Below are positions 1-11,539 of a stretch of 64,000 nt of DNA, in pieces. How positions within the stretch are numbered: the first letter of the stretch is position 1; every line of letters begins with the position of its first letter. The translations under genes and the position numbers were made by a program. The stretch lies in the NCBI GenBank assembly GCA_014155875.1, contig JACEFZ010024491.1, forward strand, positions 1 to 64,000, written 5' to 3'. The notes under the pieces are model-generated. The model was not told the origin of the DNA and did no database searches. It saw nothing but the letters and a program-made list of their open reading frames with translations. This DNA is from Cepaea nemoralis. Lineage: Eukaryota; Mollusca; Gastropoda; Stylommatophora; Helicidae.

Positions 1-383
1 AATTTCACTTTTTTAAATTTTTAAAAAAATTCAAGAAAAAGCTGGTTCTTAGCAGCCACTCCGCCAAACGGTGTTTTAGCAGATCACATGGTCAGTGGTG
101 TTATTACAAGTGTGTCCGATCGGCGGGCTTAAGTGCCGGTGATCAGTCTCTGTGCTAAGACTCAAAGAGTTACGATGAAAGCTCGTTCACTACCCACTGA
201 AAGGGCTAAGCGCACCAGATACCCGTTATAGATTGTGGGTAATGTCTACACCACTACACATCTGCTTCGACTATGCGCGCTGCTCGGAAGAACAAAATAG
301 CACAACACCCTATTCATCCTGGTGAGTTACAATATGACAATTTGCATCCAAACATATGCATAGAAAAGTATTCCTACATATAT

Positions 384-640
384 AGTTTTTTTTTTTTTGG
401 GTGCATATCCTATTTACAGAACATCACTGTCAACACCAGCATTTTACTGCTGTTGTTTATGTCTTGGCAAGTTTACGTTCAGTAGTTTGCCATTGCTTTC
501 TGAACGACTGGCTGCCATACCAATTCGTTAAAACGCAGCGCAACGCGGTCTACTACCAAATCTCGCGCAGCTGTGTTTCGAACGTGGGTAAGCGGGATTA
601 CAAACCACGTCCGTAACACCCTTCGCTGCGGAGACCGGCA
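384..640 (-). mobile_element. tRNA-derived SINE copy (family S1)
   Basis: This is one of about eight dispersed copies of the same roughly 240-bp element in the window. Read on the minus strand it has a degenerate tRNA-like head with a B-box-like GTTCGAAAC, a conserved body (CAGAAAGCAATGGCAAACTA, then CTTGCCAAGA) and a 3' end GGATATGC followed by an A-run, seen here as a T-run near 388-398. No target-site duplication was found for this copy. SINEs are non-coding and borrow LINE enzymes to move. The short open frames across it are not genes. Confidence 0.7.
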
Positions 641-1299
641 CATAAGTAGGACGAATGAAAAAAAATGTAGTAATTTAATTATCTTCAACAAGCTGAGAGA
701 TTAATAGTTCTCATAGACGTGACAGACATCCGACAAGACCAAATGAAAGCCCTTCAAATGAATATCCAGCGTATGAATAAAATATAAACATACAAACAAA
801 GTATGCAAGGAGCATATTCATAGCATCGTATATAGTAAGAATAACAAAATTATAGCAATATGCTGAATGCAGAAAAATGAGTAATACTAGTTCTCATTGA
901 AATAACATAGAGCAGACAGAAGAGATACAAATGCGCAAGTATGCAGTTTTGCCGAATAGTTACTAGAAACTGCCAATCAGAGACAATACTAAACAGCATA
1001 GAATCCTTACTCAGCGATAAATGGAAAATAGATTTAATCACTTCACACCTGATCCTATTATCTGACGTGTTTGATGTGATCAGATCTATACAAGAGTATT
1101 TATACCGAGTACGACCACTGTTCCTATCTCTTTGCCGACTTTTCGTATGGCGTTATAATGGAGATTAGCCACTCGTGGCATCCTACCGGTCCTACAACTC
1201 TTTAATAAAACAGACTGCTTTGAGTGTTGGCCTTCTTACTTGCGAAACCTTTTGTAATAGCTGGATAGACGCAGGTAAGCGTGATTAAGTCTGTATTCC
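641..1299. other. Unassigned AT-rich sequence
   Basis: I see no coding region, RNA gene or repeat here. The open frames are short, overlapping and unlike any family I know. Confidence 0.5.
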
Positions 1300-1992
1300 T
1301 CTAAATGTTCCATAAGATTGTAGACCGAGATATATTCTGGAATGGTAACGCGGCGTTCTGTGACAGGACTCCATGTCCATAATCTTCATGGATGTTGTTA
1401 AACCAGTTTCCGACAATCAATTTCGCCCATTCTACAAATATCCTCTCTCTTTTCGTTCTTTCAAACCATCTTTCCCTACTGTGCATTCATCGCTTTTGAT
1501 TTCTTACTTTCACATTGAAGTAACCCATTATGATGTTCATTTCTGAAATTTTACATTTCTTCAAAGAACTCTCAGTGTCATTATAAAAGTCCTCTACACT
1601 ATCTTCACTGCTTTCTCCTGTTGCGGCATATATTTGAATGACGATTATGTCAAAATGTCTGCCGACTAATTTTACCAATAGAAGAACCCTGTCTGACACT
1701 GCCCAATATCCTTTAACAGATGTTGCTGTTTTCAGATCCAAGATGATTGCTACACCTCTTTGCCTTTCCTATCCCCCAGAATATATATAATCCTAAAATC
1801 TTCCCTTGTCATAATTCCTGTCCCTTTCCATCTCGTCTTACACATTCTTAAAGTATTAATATTTTCTCTTCCCATTTCCTGTTTGATGTTATCCAAATTT
1901 TCATCTGCTCTTAAAGTACTAACATTCCATGTTGCTAATTTCAGTGTTGCTATCCTTTTCTTCAGTCGTTCTATGATTTGACGAACCATGAT
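1300..1992 (-). pseudogene. RTE/BovB-like LINE, endonuclease fragment
   Basis: Minus-strand frames give the N-terminal part of an APE-type (exonuclease-endonuclease-phosphatase) domain. It starts with KLATWNVSTLRA near 1940, runs through a degraded ETRW-like segment, then VSDRVLL and the QIYAATGESSEDSV strand near 1600. It ends in a region matching the linker before the reverse transcriptase in related copies at 29.1-29.5 kb. The frame shifts near 1745 and again near 1490, so it cannot encode an active protein. Only about 230 codons remain. In an intact element this domain nicks the target DNA to prime reverse transcription. The assignment rests on similarity to the other copies in this window and to BovB/RTE proteins. 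Confidence 0.8.
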
Positions 1993-3505
1993 AAACTAGG
2001 CATCTTACATAAGGTAGTTTGTCACTGCTTGCCTTCTTGACAGTGACCATAATAGTCGGTGACCGTAGTTATTACTTATTAAAGCGATCCTCTGCCTGCC
2101 GCCATGAAACTTGAGACCATAACCAATAACTATCTGTCGGCTGCCCTCAAACTTTCCACCGCCACCTGCCTTCCTTCTGGTGAAAAACATTCATAAAAAC
2201 GGTTACGGAAAACAGCACATCCTCCCCCGAAAATCACAACAGCGTCCCTCTGCGAAAAAAAAACACCGTTATTCCGTCGCCATTTGCCATTATAAATATC
2301 AAACACAATCATCCAAGTAAAGCTCTAGCTACTGTAAGAACATGTCCCTAAATACTCCGTTGCTTTTACGTGTACACCATTTTGTGACACCACCCTCGGC
2401 TACCTCAGTCTGCTATTTAAGTCATTTTGTACCAGTATATAGTTTAACTTCTAATCGTCTTCTAGCTCGCCTGATAATGATTACATCTGTTGTTTGTTAA
2501 TCTTCTTTTTTTATTTAACAGTTTTGATAATTTTGATTAAATGCCATGTGGTCCGGCGATACCAACCTTACTGTACGTATTCTTCCATGTGGGAACAACG
2601 CAACATTCTTAAATACTGAGAAAATAGGTGAATAATTCACCATTTTCGTTCATGACTCAAAGTCCTTGCTTCTCTATGGTCTCTTCGTCAGCCATATTAT
2701 ATGACCATATCTTTACATTGGGAATTGCGGCAGTATATTGTCTAGACGCCTGCCTACTGTAGAACCCGGTGGTCATAGGTTCTAGTCAGCAAGAGGGCGG
2801 ACTTTTAATTGACACAATCTCCCAGGTCGACCGACCTCAACTAGGTTCTAAAAATGTCTTGGGAAGTAAAAGCAGACGGGGTGATACTGACCACATTATT
2901 CACTGACTGCTGACTGGTCTACACAAATATTAATGTAACACCACATGTCCATTGTTCCTTAAGGCGCGTGAAAGAGTACTATACTTTACTTACTTACTAT
3001 CTTAGCAATCAGATCACCAAACTACAGTTTGATATTGCTGTTTCTGTGATTACCTACAGTACTTTGAATTTTCATGTAAAGTTCATTATTGTAATTTGCT
3101 GATGCGTAACACTGGATCACAGTTGCGTTTGCTTTCTTGATTTGTGAGTTTACATCTTGCTATTATTATTCTAGAATTCATTGCTTCCAACTCTGTCGGT
3201 GCTTTTTGTCTCTTTACAGAGCATTCGGGTCATACCTTGGCTGATTTTGAAATTTCTTTCTGTAATGCCTGAGAACATCACTGTTTCACCCTTGTTTAGA
3301 AGCTGTTTGTCAGCTCCATTACATCTTGTTTCCCATAGTCTCCAAATGCCACGCCTATGATATGTTATTTATTATATCACTGCGCTGTCTTTCCCTACGT
3401 ATACACAGTTTTAACTTTCGAGCTGCCAATTCTAAAGATTTTACCAAGTGAAAGAAAGTGGGTCGGCATTCCAGACCTCTTGTGGCCTTGTCTACTATGC
3501 TTCAT
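1993..3505. other. Unassigned sequence, possible SINE-like patch
   Basis: No gene is recognised. A patch at about 2730-3000 ends in a CTTA-type short repeat (near 2985-3000) and might be an old SINE, but I could not find convincing A and B boxes or a second copy. Confidence 0.35.
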
Positions 3506-4067
3506 ACATCTAGGAGATGGATCACCTTTCTCTTAATCTGCAACACCTCATACATCTAGGAGATGGATCACCTTTCTCTTTATCTGCAACACCTCATACA
3601 TCTAGGAGATGGATTATCTTTCTCTTTATCTGCAACACCTCATACATCTAGGAGATGGATCACCTTTCTCTTTATCTGCAAATCTTCATACATCTAGGAG
3701 ATGGATCACCTTTCTCTTTATCTGCAACACCTCATACATGTAGGAGATGGATCACCTTTCTCTTTATCTGCAACACCTCATACATATAGGAGATGGATCA
3801 CCTTTCTCTTTATCTGCAACACCTCATACATCTAGGAGATGGACCACCTTTCTTTTTATCTGCAACGCTTCATACATCTAGGAGATGGATCACCTTTCTC
3901 TTTATCTGCAAATCTTCATACATCTAGAAGATGGATCACCTTTCTCTTTATCTGCAACGCTTCATACATCTAGGAGATGGATCACCTTTCTCTTTATCTG
4001 CAACGCTTCATACATCTAGGAGATGGATCACCTTTCTCTTTATCTGCAAATCTTCATACATCTAGGA
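3506..4067. repeat. 46-bp minisatellite, left block
   Basis: About twelve tandem copies of a 46-bp unit containing CTAGGAGATGGATCACCTTT. Successive unit starts fall at 3510, 3556 and 3602. Units differ by a few substitutions, such as CAACACCT versus CAAATCTT. The array stops at a hAT element at 4068 and resumes at 9587, so it was one array before the insertion. The short open frames across it are by-products of the repeat. Confidence 0.95.
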
Positions 4068-4633
4068 CACATGTTTCAAACTCAAGGAACGCGGGCCACA
4101 TCCGGCCCGTCGCTCAATCATATCAGGCCCGAGAGGTCTCAACCGACGTACACATATATTTCGGCCCAAGATAACATTTTAGGCAAAAATATTTTTGTAT
4201 GGTCACGATATAAAGTGCAAATCAAATTCCCTAATTAGCAGCCTTCCGAATGATATGCTACCTGGGAGTGTTCTCGCTTCGATCAGAATAAGCGAAAATA
4301 AAAGTTGTGTAGTGAGTTAGTGTTCGTCGTTATAGTTACCTAGCAACGTTCAGATGCTCGTTTTGGATTGGCGCATAAAAAATGAAAGTAGTGTAATTCC
4401 CGGATATTACATCACCTTTTCCCGTTACGGCTAACCTGATATCAATCAAGCGTCTGTCGGTAGATGCATAATCTTTTAAAATCAAAGCTAGCCTTTGAAA
4501 TGGCCATGAGAAAAGTTGATTATAAAAACAGAGCCTTTCAAAGCCGCTGGAAGGCTTTATACACGTTTACTGATATTGGCGGTAAACCTATGTGTCTAAT
4601 TTGTTTACAGAAGGATAGTTTCTGAAGCACTGC

Positions 4634-5892
4634 ATGATGAAAGTGTGTGACGTCTTGTGTTCAGACAAAAAGCAGATGTTTGCAAAGGTAAGCCTTAACA
4701 GAAATACAGTTGTTGATCGGGTTTGTGAGGTGGCCACTGTGTTGAAAACACAGGTGATCGAAAAAGGCAAAGACTTTGTTGCATTCTCCCTTGCTGTCGA
4801 TGAAATTCATGACACGACTGCCATTGCACAGCTCGTTATCTTCATCCGTGGAGTGGACTCCAGTTTGAATGTTACAGAAGAAATATTGGACATGAAATCC
4901 ATGCATGAGACAACGACAGGAAAAGACATTTTTGACAACGTGTGTCAAAGATTAACCAACATGAACATGCCATGGGACAAACTCGTTGGACTGACAACAG
5001 ATGGAGCACCGGCGATGTGTGGCGAAAAAAGTAGACTAGTTGGAAGGATGCGGTTAAAGATGCAGTAGAACTATACTGGTGAATTGATAGTATATCACTG
5101 CATCATACACCAAGGATCGCTGTGTGGTAAAGTCCTCAACATGGAAGATGTAATGAGCACTGTAACACAAACAGTCAACTTTATCAGAGCCAAAGGTTTA
5201 AATCACCGCCAATTTCAGTCTTTTTTGCAGGAAAAAGAGTCGCCGTTAATTGACATGCCTTATCATACAGAGGTGAGGTGGCTAAGTCGGGGAAAAGTTC
5301 TCAGTAGATATTTCCAGATGATCGAGAAATCTGTCAATTCATGGACAGTAAAGTAAAAGATTCCACCGTTTTTCGGGATAAAAAGTGGAAATGTGAGTTG
5401 GCGTTTCTGTCTGATAACCACTCATCATGATATAACCACTCATCTCAACAACTTGAACCTGCAGCTCTAGGGACGGGATCACATTATCACTTACATGCAT
5501 GATGCAGTGAAGGCATTTCAAGTGAAGCTGCGCTTATGGGAGACACAAATGCAACCAGTCTCACTTTTATTGTTGCCAGGCAATGTTAAGCCAAGTCAGT
5601 GCTATGGTATTTCCCAATGCATACTTTGCTGAAAATCTTAGCTTACTTCGCGCCGAGTTCGCACGGCTCTTTAGTGACTTTGAAGCACAAAAAAGTAATT
5701 TCGAGCTGTTTCGTAATCCATTTGCCAAGATATGGAAACTGCACCTGTAAATCTGCAGATAGAGTTAATAAAGCTGCAGTGTAATGCGACACTAGAGGCA
5801 AAGTACGACTGTGGGGCCTGCACAGTTCACTCGTTTCATTCCTGAAGAGATGCCTCGGCTTCGTCTACATGCGGCATCGAACCTTGAGCATG
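4634..5892 (+). pseudogene. hAT transposase (GTF2IRD2-like), N-terminal and central part
   Basis: A first open frame of about 144 codons contains the DDE-fold start FSLAVDEIHDTTAIAQLVIF, then GLTTDGAPAMCG, a hallmark of the GTF2IRD2/ZBED5 class of hAT transposases. After a stop at 5068 the frame resumes with [14 protein letters not shown] and [15 protein letters not shown]. Degenerate frames then run to FIPEEMPRLRLHAA near 5870. The usual zinc-finger BED part upstream is not clear. Several stops and frameshifts plus the LINE insertion make it non-functional. In an intact element this protein would cut and paste the transposon. Confidence 0.85.
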
Positions 5893-6931
5893 TTTTGTTA
5901 GTTAGTCTTTCCTCTTGAGCCTAAGGCGGCACATAGGGCAGAAGTCATGGCTCTCCATGTCCGGCGGTTCGCTGCTACCCGTTGTAGATCCTGGATGTTC
6001 ACTTGGCCATTGAATGAGCCTTCTCTGATGATGGTTCTACGCAGGGTCTCTCTTGGTCTTCCCCGTTTTCTTTTCCCTACTGGTGACCATAAGAGGGCTT
6101 GGTTGCGGAGTCTTGTCTTGTCCATTCTGAGTACATGGCCGATGTAGTTCCAACGGCGTTTTCTTATAAAATTGGATACAATATCTTGCTTAGTCTCTTG
6201 TCTTATTTGCGTATTGGTTCTGAAATCTGTCCAGTGGAGGTTTAGAATTCTTCTAAGACATTTGTTCTCAAAATTGTCTAATTTTTTTATCTGAAGCTAC
6301 CGTTGATTTCCAACTCTCACATCCATACGTTAGCACTGGAATCACACAAGAGTTGAAGATTTTAAGTTTCGTATGTTTGCTGAGTGTCTTTGACTTCCAG
6401 ATGTTTGACAGTTTATTGAAGGCACCAGATGCCAGTGCGATTCTAGATAATATTTCTGGCGTTGAGTCCCCTGTAGATGTCATTTTGCTTCCTAGGTATG
6501 TGAAGCTGTTGACTTTTTCAAGAACATGGTTGTTTAATTTGGTGTCGTCTGAACTGTTGGTAAGATCAATAGTTTTTGTTTATGCAGTGTTAATTTGAAG
6601 ACCAATTTGTCCTGAAACATTTTGGAGATGGTTTATTTTCTCTTGGGCATCTGGGTGTGTTGAACTTAAAAGCACTATGTCGTCGGCAAAGTCCAGGTCT
6701 TCTAGAATTTTGTCAACCCAATGGATACCCCTATTTGTGTTGTTTGTGCATTTGCGCATGACCCAATCGATAGCTATTCCAAAGTGCATCGGTGACAAGA
6801 CACAACCCTGTTTCACTCCCGTTTCCACTGAGAACCAGTCAGAGTTGCCTGATTCTGTTCTCACGCAGCAACGTGTCTCCTTGTAGAAAGATTTTATGAT
6901 GTTGATATATTTGGTAGGGAAACCATAGATG

Positions 6932-7906
6932 TTAAGTAGATTCCAAAGTGAAGGACGGTGGATACTGTCGAAGGCTTTTTGAAAGTCGACAAAGTTGGTG
7001 ATTAATTTCGACTGGAATTCTACAGTCTTCAATGATTATTCTAAGGATGAAAATGTGGTCTATACATGACCGTTTTGGTCTGAAGCCAGCTTGTTCTTCT
7101 CTGAGCCTTTCATCTATAGACTTTTTCAATCTCTCAAGTAACATGCTACAAAAAAGTTTTCCTGGTACTGACAGTAGGGTGATACCACGCCAGTTATTGC
7201 AATCAGACATGTCACCTTTTTTTGGCAGTTTGAAAATTACACCATCCTTCCACTGTTGTGGTGGGGATTCGTTTTGCCAGATTTCATTGATCAGCTGTAG
7301 CAAACGTTGTAAGGTATTCTCATCTGCTGCTTTGAGCATTTCTCCTGAGATGTCGTCTTCACCAACAGCTTTGTTGTTCTTCAATTTTTTAATGGCTGCT
7401 TTAATCTCTTCCATGGTGAATGACTCACAGGAGGCATCTAGTGGGGGAATGGTGGTTTCTCCATCCAGGTTGGGAACACTGTCAGGCTGCGGTCTATTTA
7501 ATATTTCTTTGAAATGTTCTGCCCATCGTTGCTTTTGGTGGTCATCAGATAACAGTAGTTTACCTTGTTTGTCTTTGATGGGTTTGTTTGGTGTAGGTGA
7601 GTGATTGCATAGTTGTTTCATGATGTGGAATACGGCTTTGTTGTTTCCAGTTTTGGCAGCTGATTCGGCATCGGCGGCCAAGCTGTGTATAAAGTTCTGT
7701 TTATCTTTTCGTGCGCTTGATTTCACCTCTTTATCCAACATGGAGTAATTTTGCTTATGGGTTTCATATGAAGATGTGTCTTTTGTAGAAAGAAGTGTTA
7801 GTTTTGCTTGCTTTCTTTCTTGTATCTTCGTCCAGGTGTTATCGCTTAGCCACTTCTTCTTCTGTCTTTGTACGTAGCCAACTGTGTTTGTTGCCGCATT
7901 TAGCAA
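6932..7906 (-). pseudogene. LINE linker and reverse transcriptase N-half
   Basis: This is the longest unbroken frame of the LINE at 5.9-9.2 kb, about 324 codons. It covers the basic linker between endonuclease and polymerase, then KLKNNKAVGEDDISGEML, the WKDGVIFKLPKKGD segment (finger region), NWRGITLLSVPGK and EEQAGFRPKRSCIDHIFILR (RT motifs 1-2). A frameshift near 7030 moves the rest, including the FADD catalytic aspartates, into the frame at 6580-7032. The protein would have copied element RNA into DNA at the nicked target. Confidence 0.9.
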
Positions 7907-8744
7907 GGTCTCTTTCAGGAAATTCCAATTTTCTTCAATGTTATTTTTACTATTCGCATTGCTCGTTATACTTTCTTTGTTAGCGTAGATGTTTTGTACC
8001 TCTGAGTTGAATGCGAGTTGGTGTTCTTTAGTCAGTAGGGACTGTGAGTTTATTTTCTTGGTTCTGGGTGTTTTATACAGTCTTAAGCTTTATTATTAGC
8101 TTGGCTATGCAGAGATTGTGATCGCTACCAGCATCTGCTCCTCTGTAAGCTCTGACGTCTTGTACTGATGAACGGAATTTGGCACTAATGCAAAAATGGT
8201 CTATCTGATTTTTTTGTGATACCATCAGGCGAATTCCACGTGATTTTATGTATATTTTTATGCGGAAATAGAGAGTTTGCTATTATCAGATTTGCTATTT
8301 CACAGAATTCTAGTAGTCTCTCTCCGTTTTGGTTCATGTCCCCTAGACCGTGAATTCCCATATATTTCTCGACACCCTTATTGTCAGACCCTATCTTGGC
8401 GTTGAAATCACCCATTACAGCAACAATGTCGTGTTTGGGTGATAAGTTGATGGTACCAATTAGTTGGTTGTAGAAATTATCTTTGTTGATGTCGGTATCA
8501 TCGTTGGTAGGTGCATAGTATGAGTGATAGCTTGAAATATTTTGTTTGGTAACGCGCTGTTATGATTCTGTCGTTTACTGGTTCCCAGCTGATTAGTGAT
8601 CTTTCTGCATTTTTTGACATGATGATAGCGACTCCGTTCGAATGATGGTTGTCAGTTCTTCCTGAATAAATTATGTGTCTTTGTTCGTAGTTAAGAAACG
8701 TTTTACCTGAGTCAGTCCATCTGCACTCGCTGACCCCGAGAACA

Positions 8745-9215
8745 TCTAGGTTGTATTCATTCATAACACTACACACCTGAGTAGTTTTCCCTGTCTGGTA
8801 CATAGTTTTAACATTCTAATAACCAATCTTGAAAGTATCCTTGGAGTTTAGCAAGTTTGAGCGATGCATCATAACATTAAATCCAAAAATTGATTCTGAA
8901 AACAACGGGAAATGGTTTGAAGGATCGTCGATCAACCGTCTTTAGCCAAGCCAGAAGAAAAACACGTCGAGAATATCCAGATTGTTTGTATCCGTTCATA
9001 ACATCACACACTACACACCCGAGTTAATTTTAATGTTCCAATAATCAGTTTGAGAATATCCTAGGAATGCAACAAGTTTGTGCGAAGCGTCTAACATTTA
9101 GAGGCAGAAATCTGATTCTGAGACAGCGGGGAGTTTTATGATGGAGGATTGTCGAGCCGTCGATCAACCAACCGTCTTAAGTCAAGCTAGAAGAAAACTC
9201 GTCCCGCCATCTTGA
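8745..9215 (-). repeat. Tandem duplication in the LINE 5' region
   Basis: Two adjacent copies of about 230 bp (roughly 8745-8985 and 8986-9215) are diverged but collinear. They share CATAACA..ACACTACACACC, AATAACCAATCTTGA/AATAATCAGTTTGA and a closing TCGATCAACC..CCGTCTT..CAAGC..AGAAGAAAA segment. The inner copy overlaps the start of the endonuclease frame. Tandem 5' monomers that carry promoter activity are known in some LINE groups, so this may be the element's promoter region. Confidence 0.7.
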
Positions 9216-9221
9216 CCCAAA

Positions 9222-9425
9222 CCGGAAACTCATATCTGTGTGAGCAGCTGTTTTCTATGATGAATATTAACAAAAACATCGCACAGGAGTCGTCTCAACG
9301 ATGAACACTTGCAGTCCATCATGAGAATCTCAATGACACAAACAATTACTCCCAACATAAACGAACTTGTAGCCAAGAAAAGATGCCAAACATCGTGCTC
9401 TGACAAATTGACATAAGAATGAAAA
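9222..9425 (+). pseudogene. hAT transposase C-terminal dimerisation region
   Basis: This continues the transposase interrupted at 5893. The conceptual frame reads YLCEQLFSMMNINKNIAQ, the conserved hAT C-terminal block, then after a frameshift DEHLQSIMRISMTQ and ELVAKKRCQTS. This block mediates dimerisation and carries the last catalytic region in hAT transposases. The frameshift near 9300 and the LINE insertion upstream make it a relic. The order of N-terminal part, LINE and C-terminal part fixes the relative age: hAT first, LINE second. Confidence 0.85.
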
Positions 9426-9586
9426 TGTGTACACCAATGATGTTTTATTATTAACACTTTTTTTTCTGTTTTAATTTATATTAATGTTTTAAAAAGTTTT
9501 AATTTTCGGCTTATTGAATGTTTATCCTGTCCGGCCCGCATCCTTACGTGTGATGTGAGTTTTGGCCCGCTGAGCGATTGAGTTTG

Positions 9587-9795
9587 ATCTAGGAGATAGG
9601 TCGCATTTCTCTTTATTTGCAACGCTTCAAACAATCTAGGAGATGGATCACCTTTCTCTTTATCTGCAACGCCTCACACTTCAAGGAGTTGGATCACCTT
9701 TCTCTTCGTACATCTTCGAGATTGATCACCATTCTCTTTATTTGCAACGCATCATACATCTAGATTCTAGGGGATGGGTCACCTTACTCTTTGAC
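9587..9795. repeat. 46-bp minisatellite, right block
   Basis: About four degenerate units of the array seen at 3506-4067. They again contain CTAGGAGATGG and CACCTTTCTCTTTATCTGCAA, with more substitutions and short deletions. The block is the other side of the array split by the hAT element. Confidence 0.9.
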
Positions 9796-11150
9796 TGGCG
9801 GAGTTATTATTTTCCCTATCTTTAGACTTGTTGATGGGTGGTTAGATGTTGCAGCTGAAGTCTTCTACGGGATTGGGCAGCCAACCCAAAGCACAATTCT
9901 TCTTTGCCAACTATTAAGACATGCATGATGCGTCACGGTGTTACTATTCTTGACTTCCCCTAAGGTAGTTAGTTACAGATCATCCTCATTGCACATCGAA
10001 CCATTCAGTCCATAAGTGCTCGGATCCCCTCCTCAGCAAATCCCGCAGCGTGTGGCGGCTAACAACACCAGTTCTGTGTTGGTTTATCAGTCTTATTTGG
10101 CTTCCTGCGTAGTGTTCTTGTTTGGCCACCCCTCTTTTAATTTGCTGTTCTCGTAGTCTGGCCATGGTTGTAGATTCACAGCCATCACTTGGTTCTCGCA
10201 AAAGTCTTACTTCTCGTAGAGCATTCAGAATGTGCCTGGTCCATGGCGCGCCCGTCCTCCACAGTAGCGTTACCTGCGAGCTTGTCATCCCGATAATGCA
10301 AGGCTGAACGTAAGACATACAAGAACTATAGACACGGGTAGACGCTCAGCTTTACAAGAACATCATCACATACACAAATAATGAGACAATCGAAGAACGT
10401 TGCGGCGACGAGCCTTCTTCAACAATCACAACTAAATAACCACAATGATGTGTTTTTCCTATCAGGTCTATTTTTATGTAGGTTTCAATGTGATAGTTTT
10501 AATGCCGTTCTTTAAAATTATTTCCTGTCAATATAAATTTTCTCACGAGCGTGGTTTGTTCTGTATACAACAGAGAACAAACGAATGAAGGAACGAACAA
10601 ACAAACTTTATTTTCAACGAGTCTAGAATTGGGCACGCAGGCCAGTCTGACATTCTTTCCTTCTTACATCTTTCCTCTTATACGTTATTTCATTTATTCA
10701 TTACTTATGAAGTTAATCTTAGACAACAACAGAACAATATGCATTAAAACGCATGGATCAATAATTCATGACTCACTAAAGCATTTTTAACATGCCCCTT
10801 ATAAATACAATATAAATAAGTCAGGTGTAACGTACCATGCATATGGGAATGTTTATTGTACTAGCTGTCGTTTGAGATAATTTATTTAGGGGGGCATTTA
10901 GTCTGTACTGAGATAGTCTTTAAATAGGTAGCAACTGTATGTATAGTGATTGTGGTGTCTTTGATTTATTGTTGAAGATTGTTCCACAACTGTTTTATAC
11001 AAGTCTATCCTAAGTTTAGGGACACAAAGTATGTTTAGTCATTCGCTATGTCTTGCGTTATATTTAAACAATGGCCAATGGTAGCGGGGAGCAATTTGAA
11101 TATAATTTTGTGAATTAGTTTGACCTTATTAAACAGTAAGCGTTTGTCTA
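9796..11150. other. Unassigned; one unrecognised 110-codon frame
   Basis: A minus-strand open frame at 9986-10318 is arginine-rich, with no domain I recognise and no second copy here, so I do not call it a gene. A region near 10560-10612 has short GAAC/AAAC/GAAT repeats resembling a retroelement tail. Nothing else is supported. Confidence 0.4.
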
Positions 11151-11384
11151 GTGGCAGTAACTAAAGACGTTCATGCAGGCTAGAATTGATGGTAAGCTTT
11201 TTACCATTAACTAAACACACTGCCGTTTTCTGGAGTGAATAAAGGAGAGAGGGAGAGGGAGCGAGAGTGTGTGAAGTGGCTGTAACTGAAGAGGTTCATG
11301 TAGGTTAGAACTGTCGGTAAGCTATTTACCATTAATTAAACGCACTGCCCTTTTCTGAAGTGAATAAAGGAGAGAGGGAGATGG

Positions 11385-11449
<65 letters not shown>
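11151..11449. repeat. 125-bp tandem duplication followed by an AG microsatellite
   Basis: Two diverged copies, at 11151-11275 and 11276-about 11395, share GTGGC.GTAACT, GTAAGCT.TTTACCATTAA and GTGAATAAAGGAGAGAGGGAG. The second copy runs into an uninterrupted AG dinucleotide run at about 11386-11449. That run gives the serine/leucine open frame seen on the minus strand, which is not a gene. Confidence 0.85.
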
Positions 11450-11451
<2 letters not shown>

Positions 11452-11539
11452 TGGAGAGTGAACGTAAGAGAGTATCGAACGTATGTTTCATACGCTGCTG
11501 GGTTATCAGTCTATTGAATGCTGATGTAAAACGCCAGGT

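Larger units (their letters stand above)
5893..9220 (-). mobile_element. Near full-length RTE-like LINE inserted in the hAT element
   Basis: Minus-strand fragments lie in the right order for a LINE. The endonuclease is at 8498-8820 (LGVSECRWTDSGKTF) and 8185-8415 (MGDFNAKIGSDNKGV). The linker and reverse transcriptase follow at 6932-7906 and 6580-7032, then the thumb and C-terminus at 6268-6483 and 5898-6125. RT motifs visible are FVDFQKAFDSIHR (motif A), GVKQGCVLSP (motif B) and DFADDIVLLSS (motif C, FADD). At least four frameshifts break it. The 5' end carries a tandem duplication (separate entry). The 3' end, on the minus strand, is a short ACTAACTAAC tail. It splits the hAT transposase between HAASNLEHVF and the YLCEQ region. 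Confidence 0.9.
4068..9586 (+). mobile_element. hAT transposon, GTF2IRD2/ZBED-like
   Basis: The element begins CACATGTTTCAAACTC and ends GATTGAGTTTG. Both ends are rich in GGCCCG, as in hAT elements of the Charlie8/GTF2IRD2 type. It is flanked by ATCTAGGA at 4060-4067 and 9587-9594, an 8-bp direct repeat as expected for hAT transposases. Because the target is a tandem array, this flank could partly reflect the array's own sequence. It encodes a broken transposase and is interrupted by a LINE at about 5893-9220. Without that LINE it would be about 2.2 kb. Confidence 0.85.

Noticed and set aside
3506..4067. CRISPR-like array of regular repeats
   Set aside because: The 46-bp units are contiguous, with no unique spacers. 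This is a minisatellite, and the genome is eukaryotic.
9986..10318. 110-codon minus-strand frame
   Set aside because: No recognisable domain, no second copy, and composition typical of a chance frame; left unassigned.
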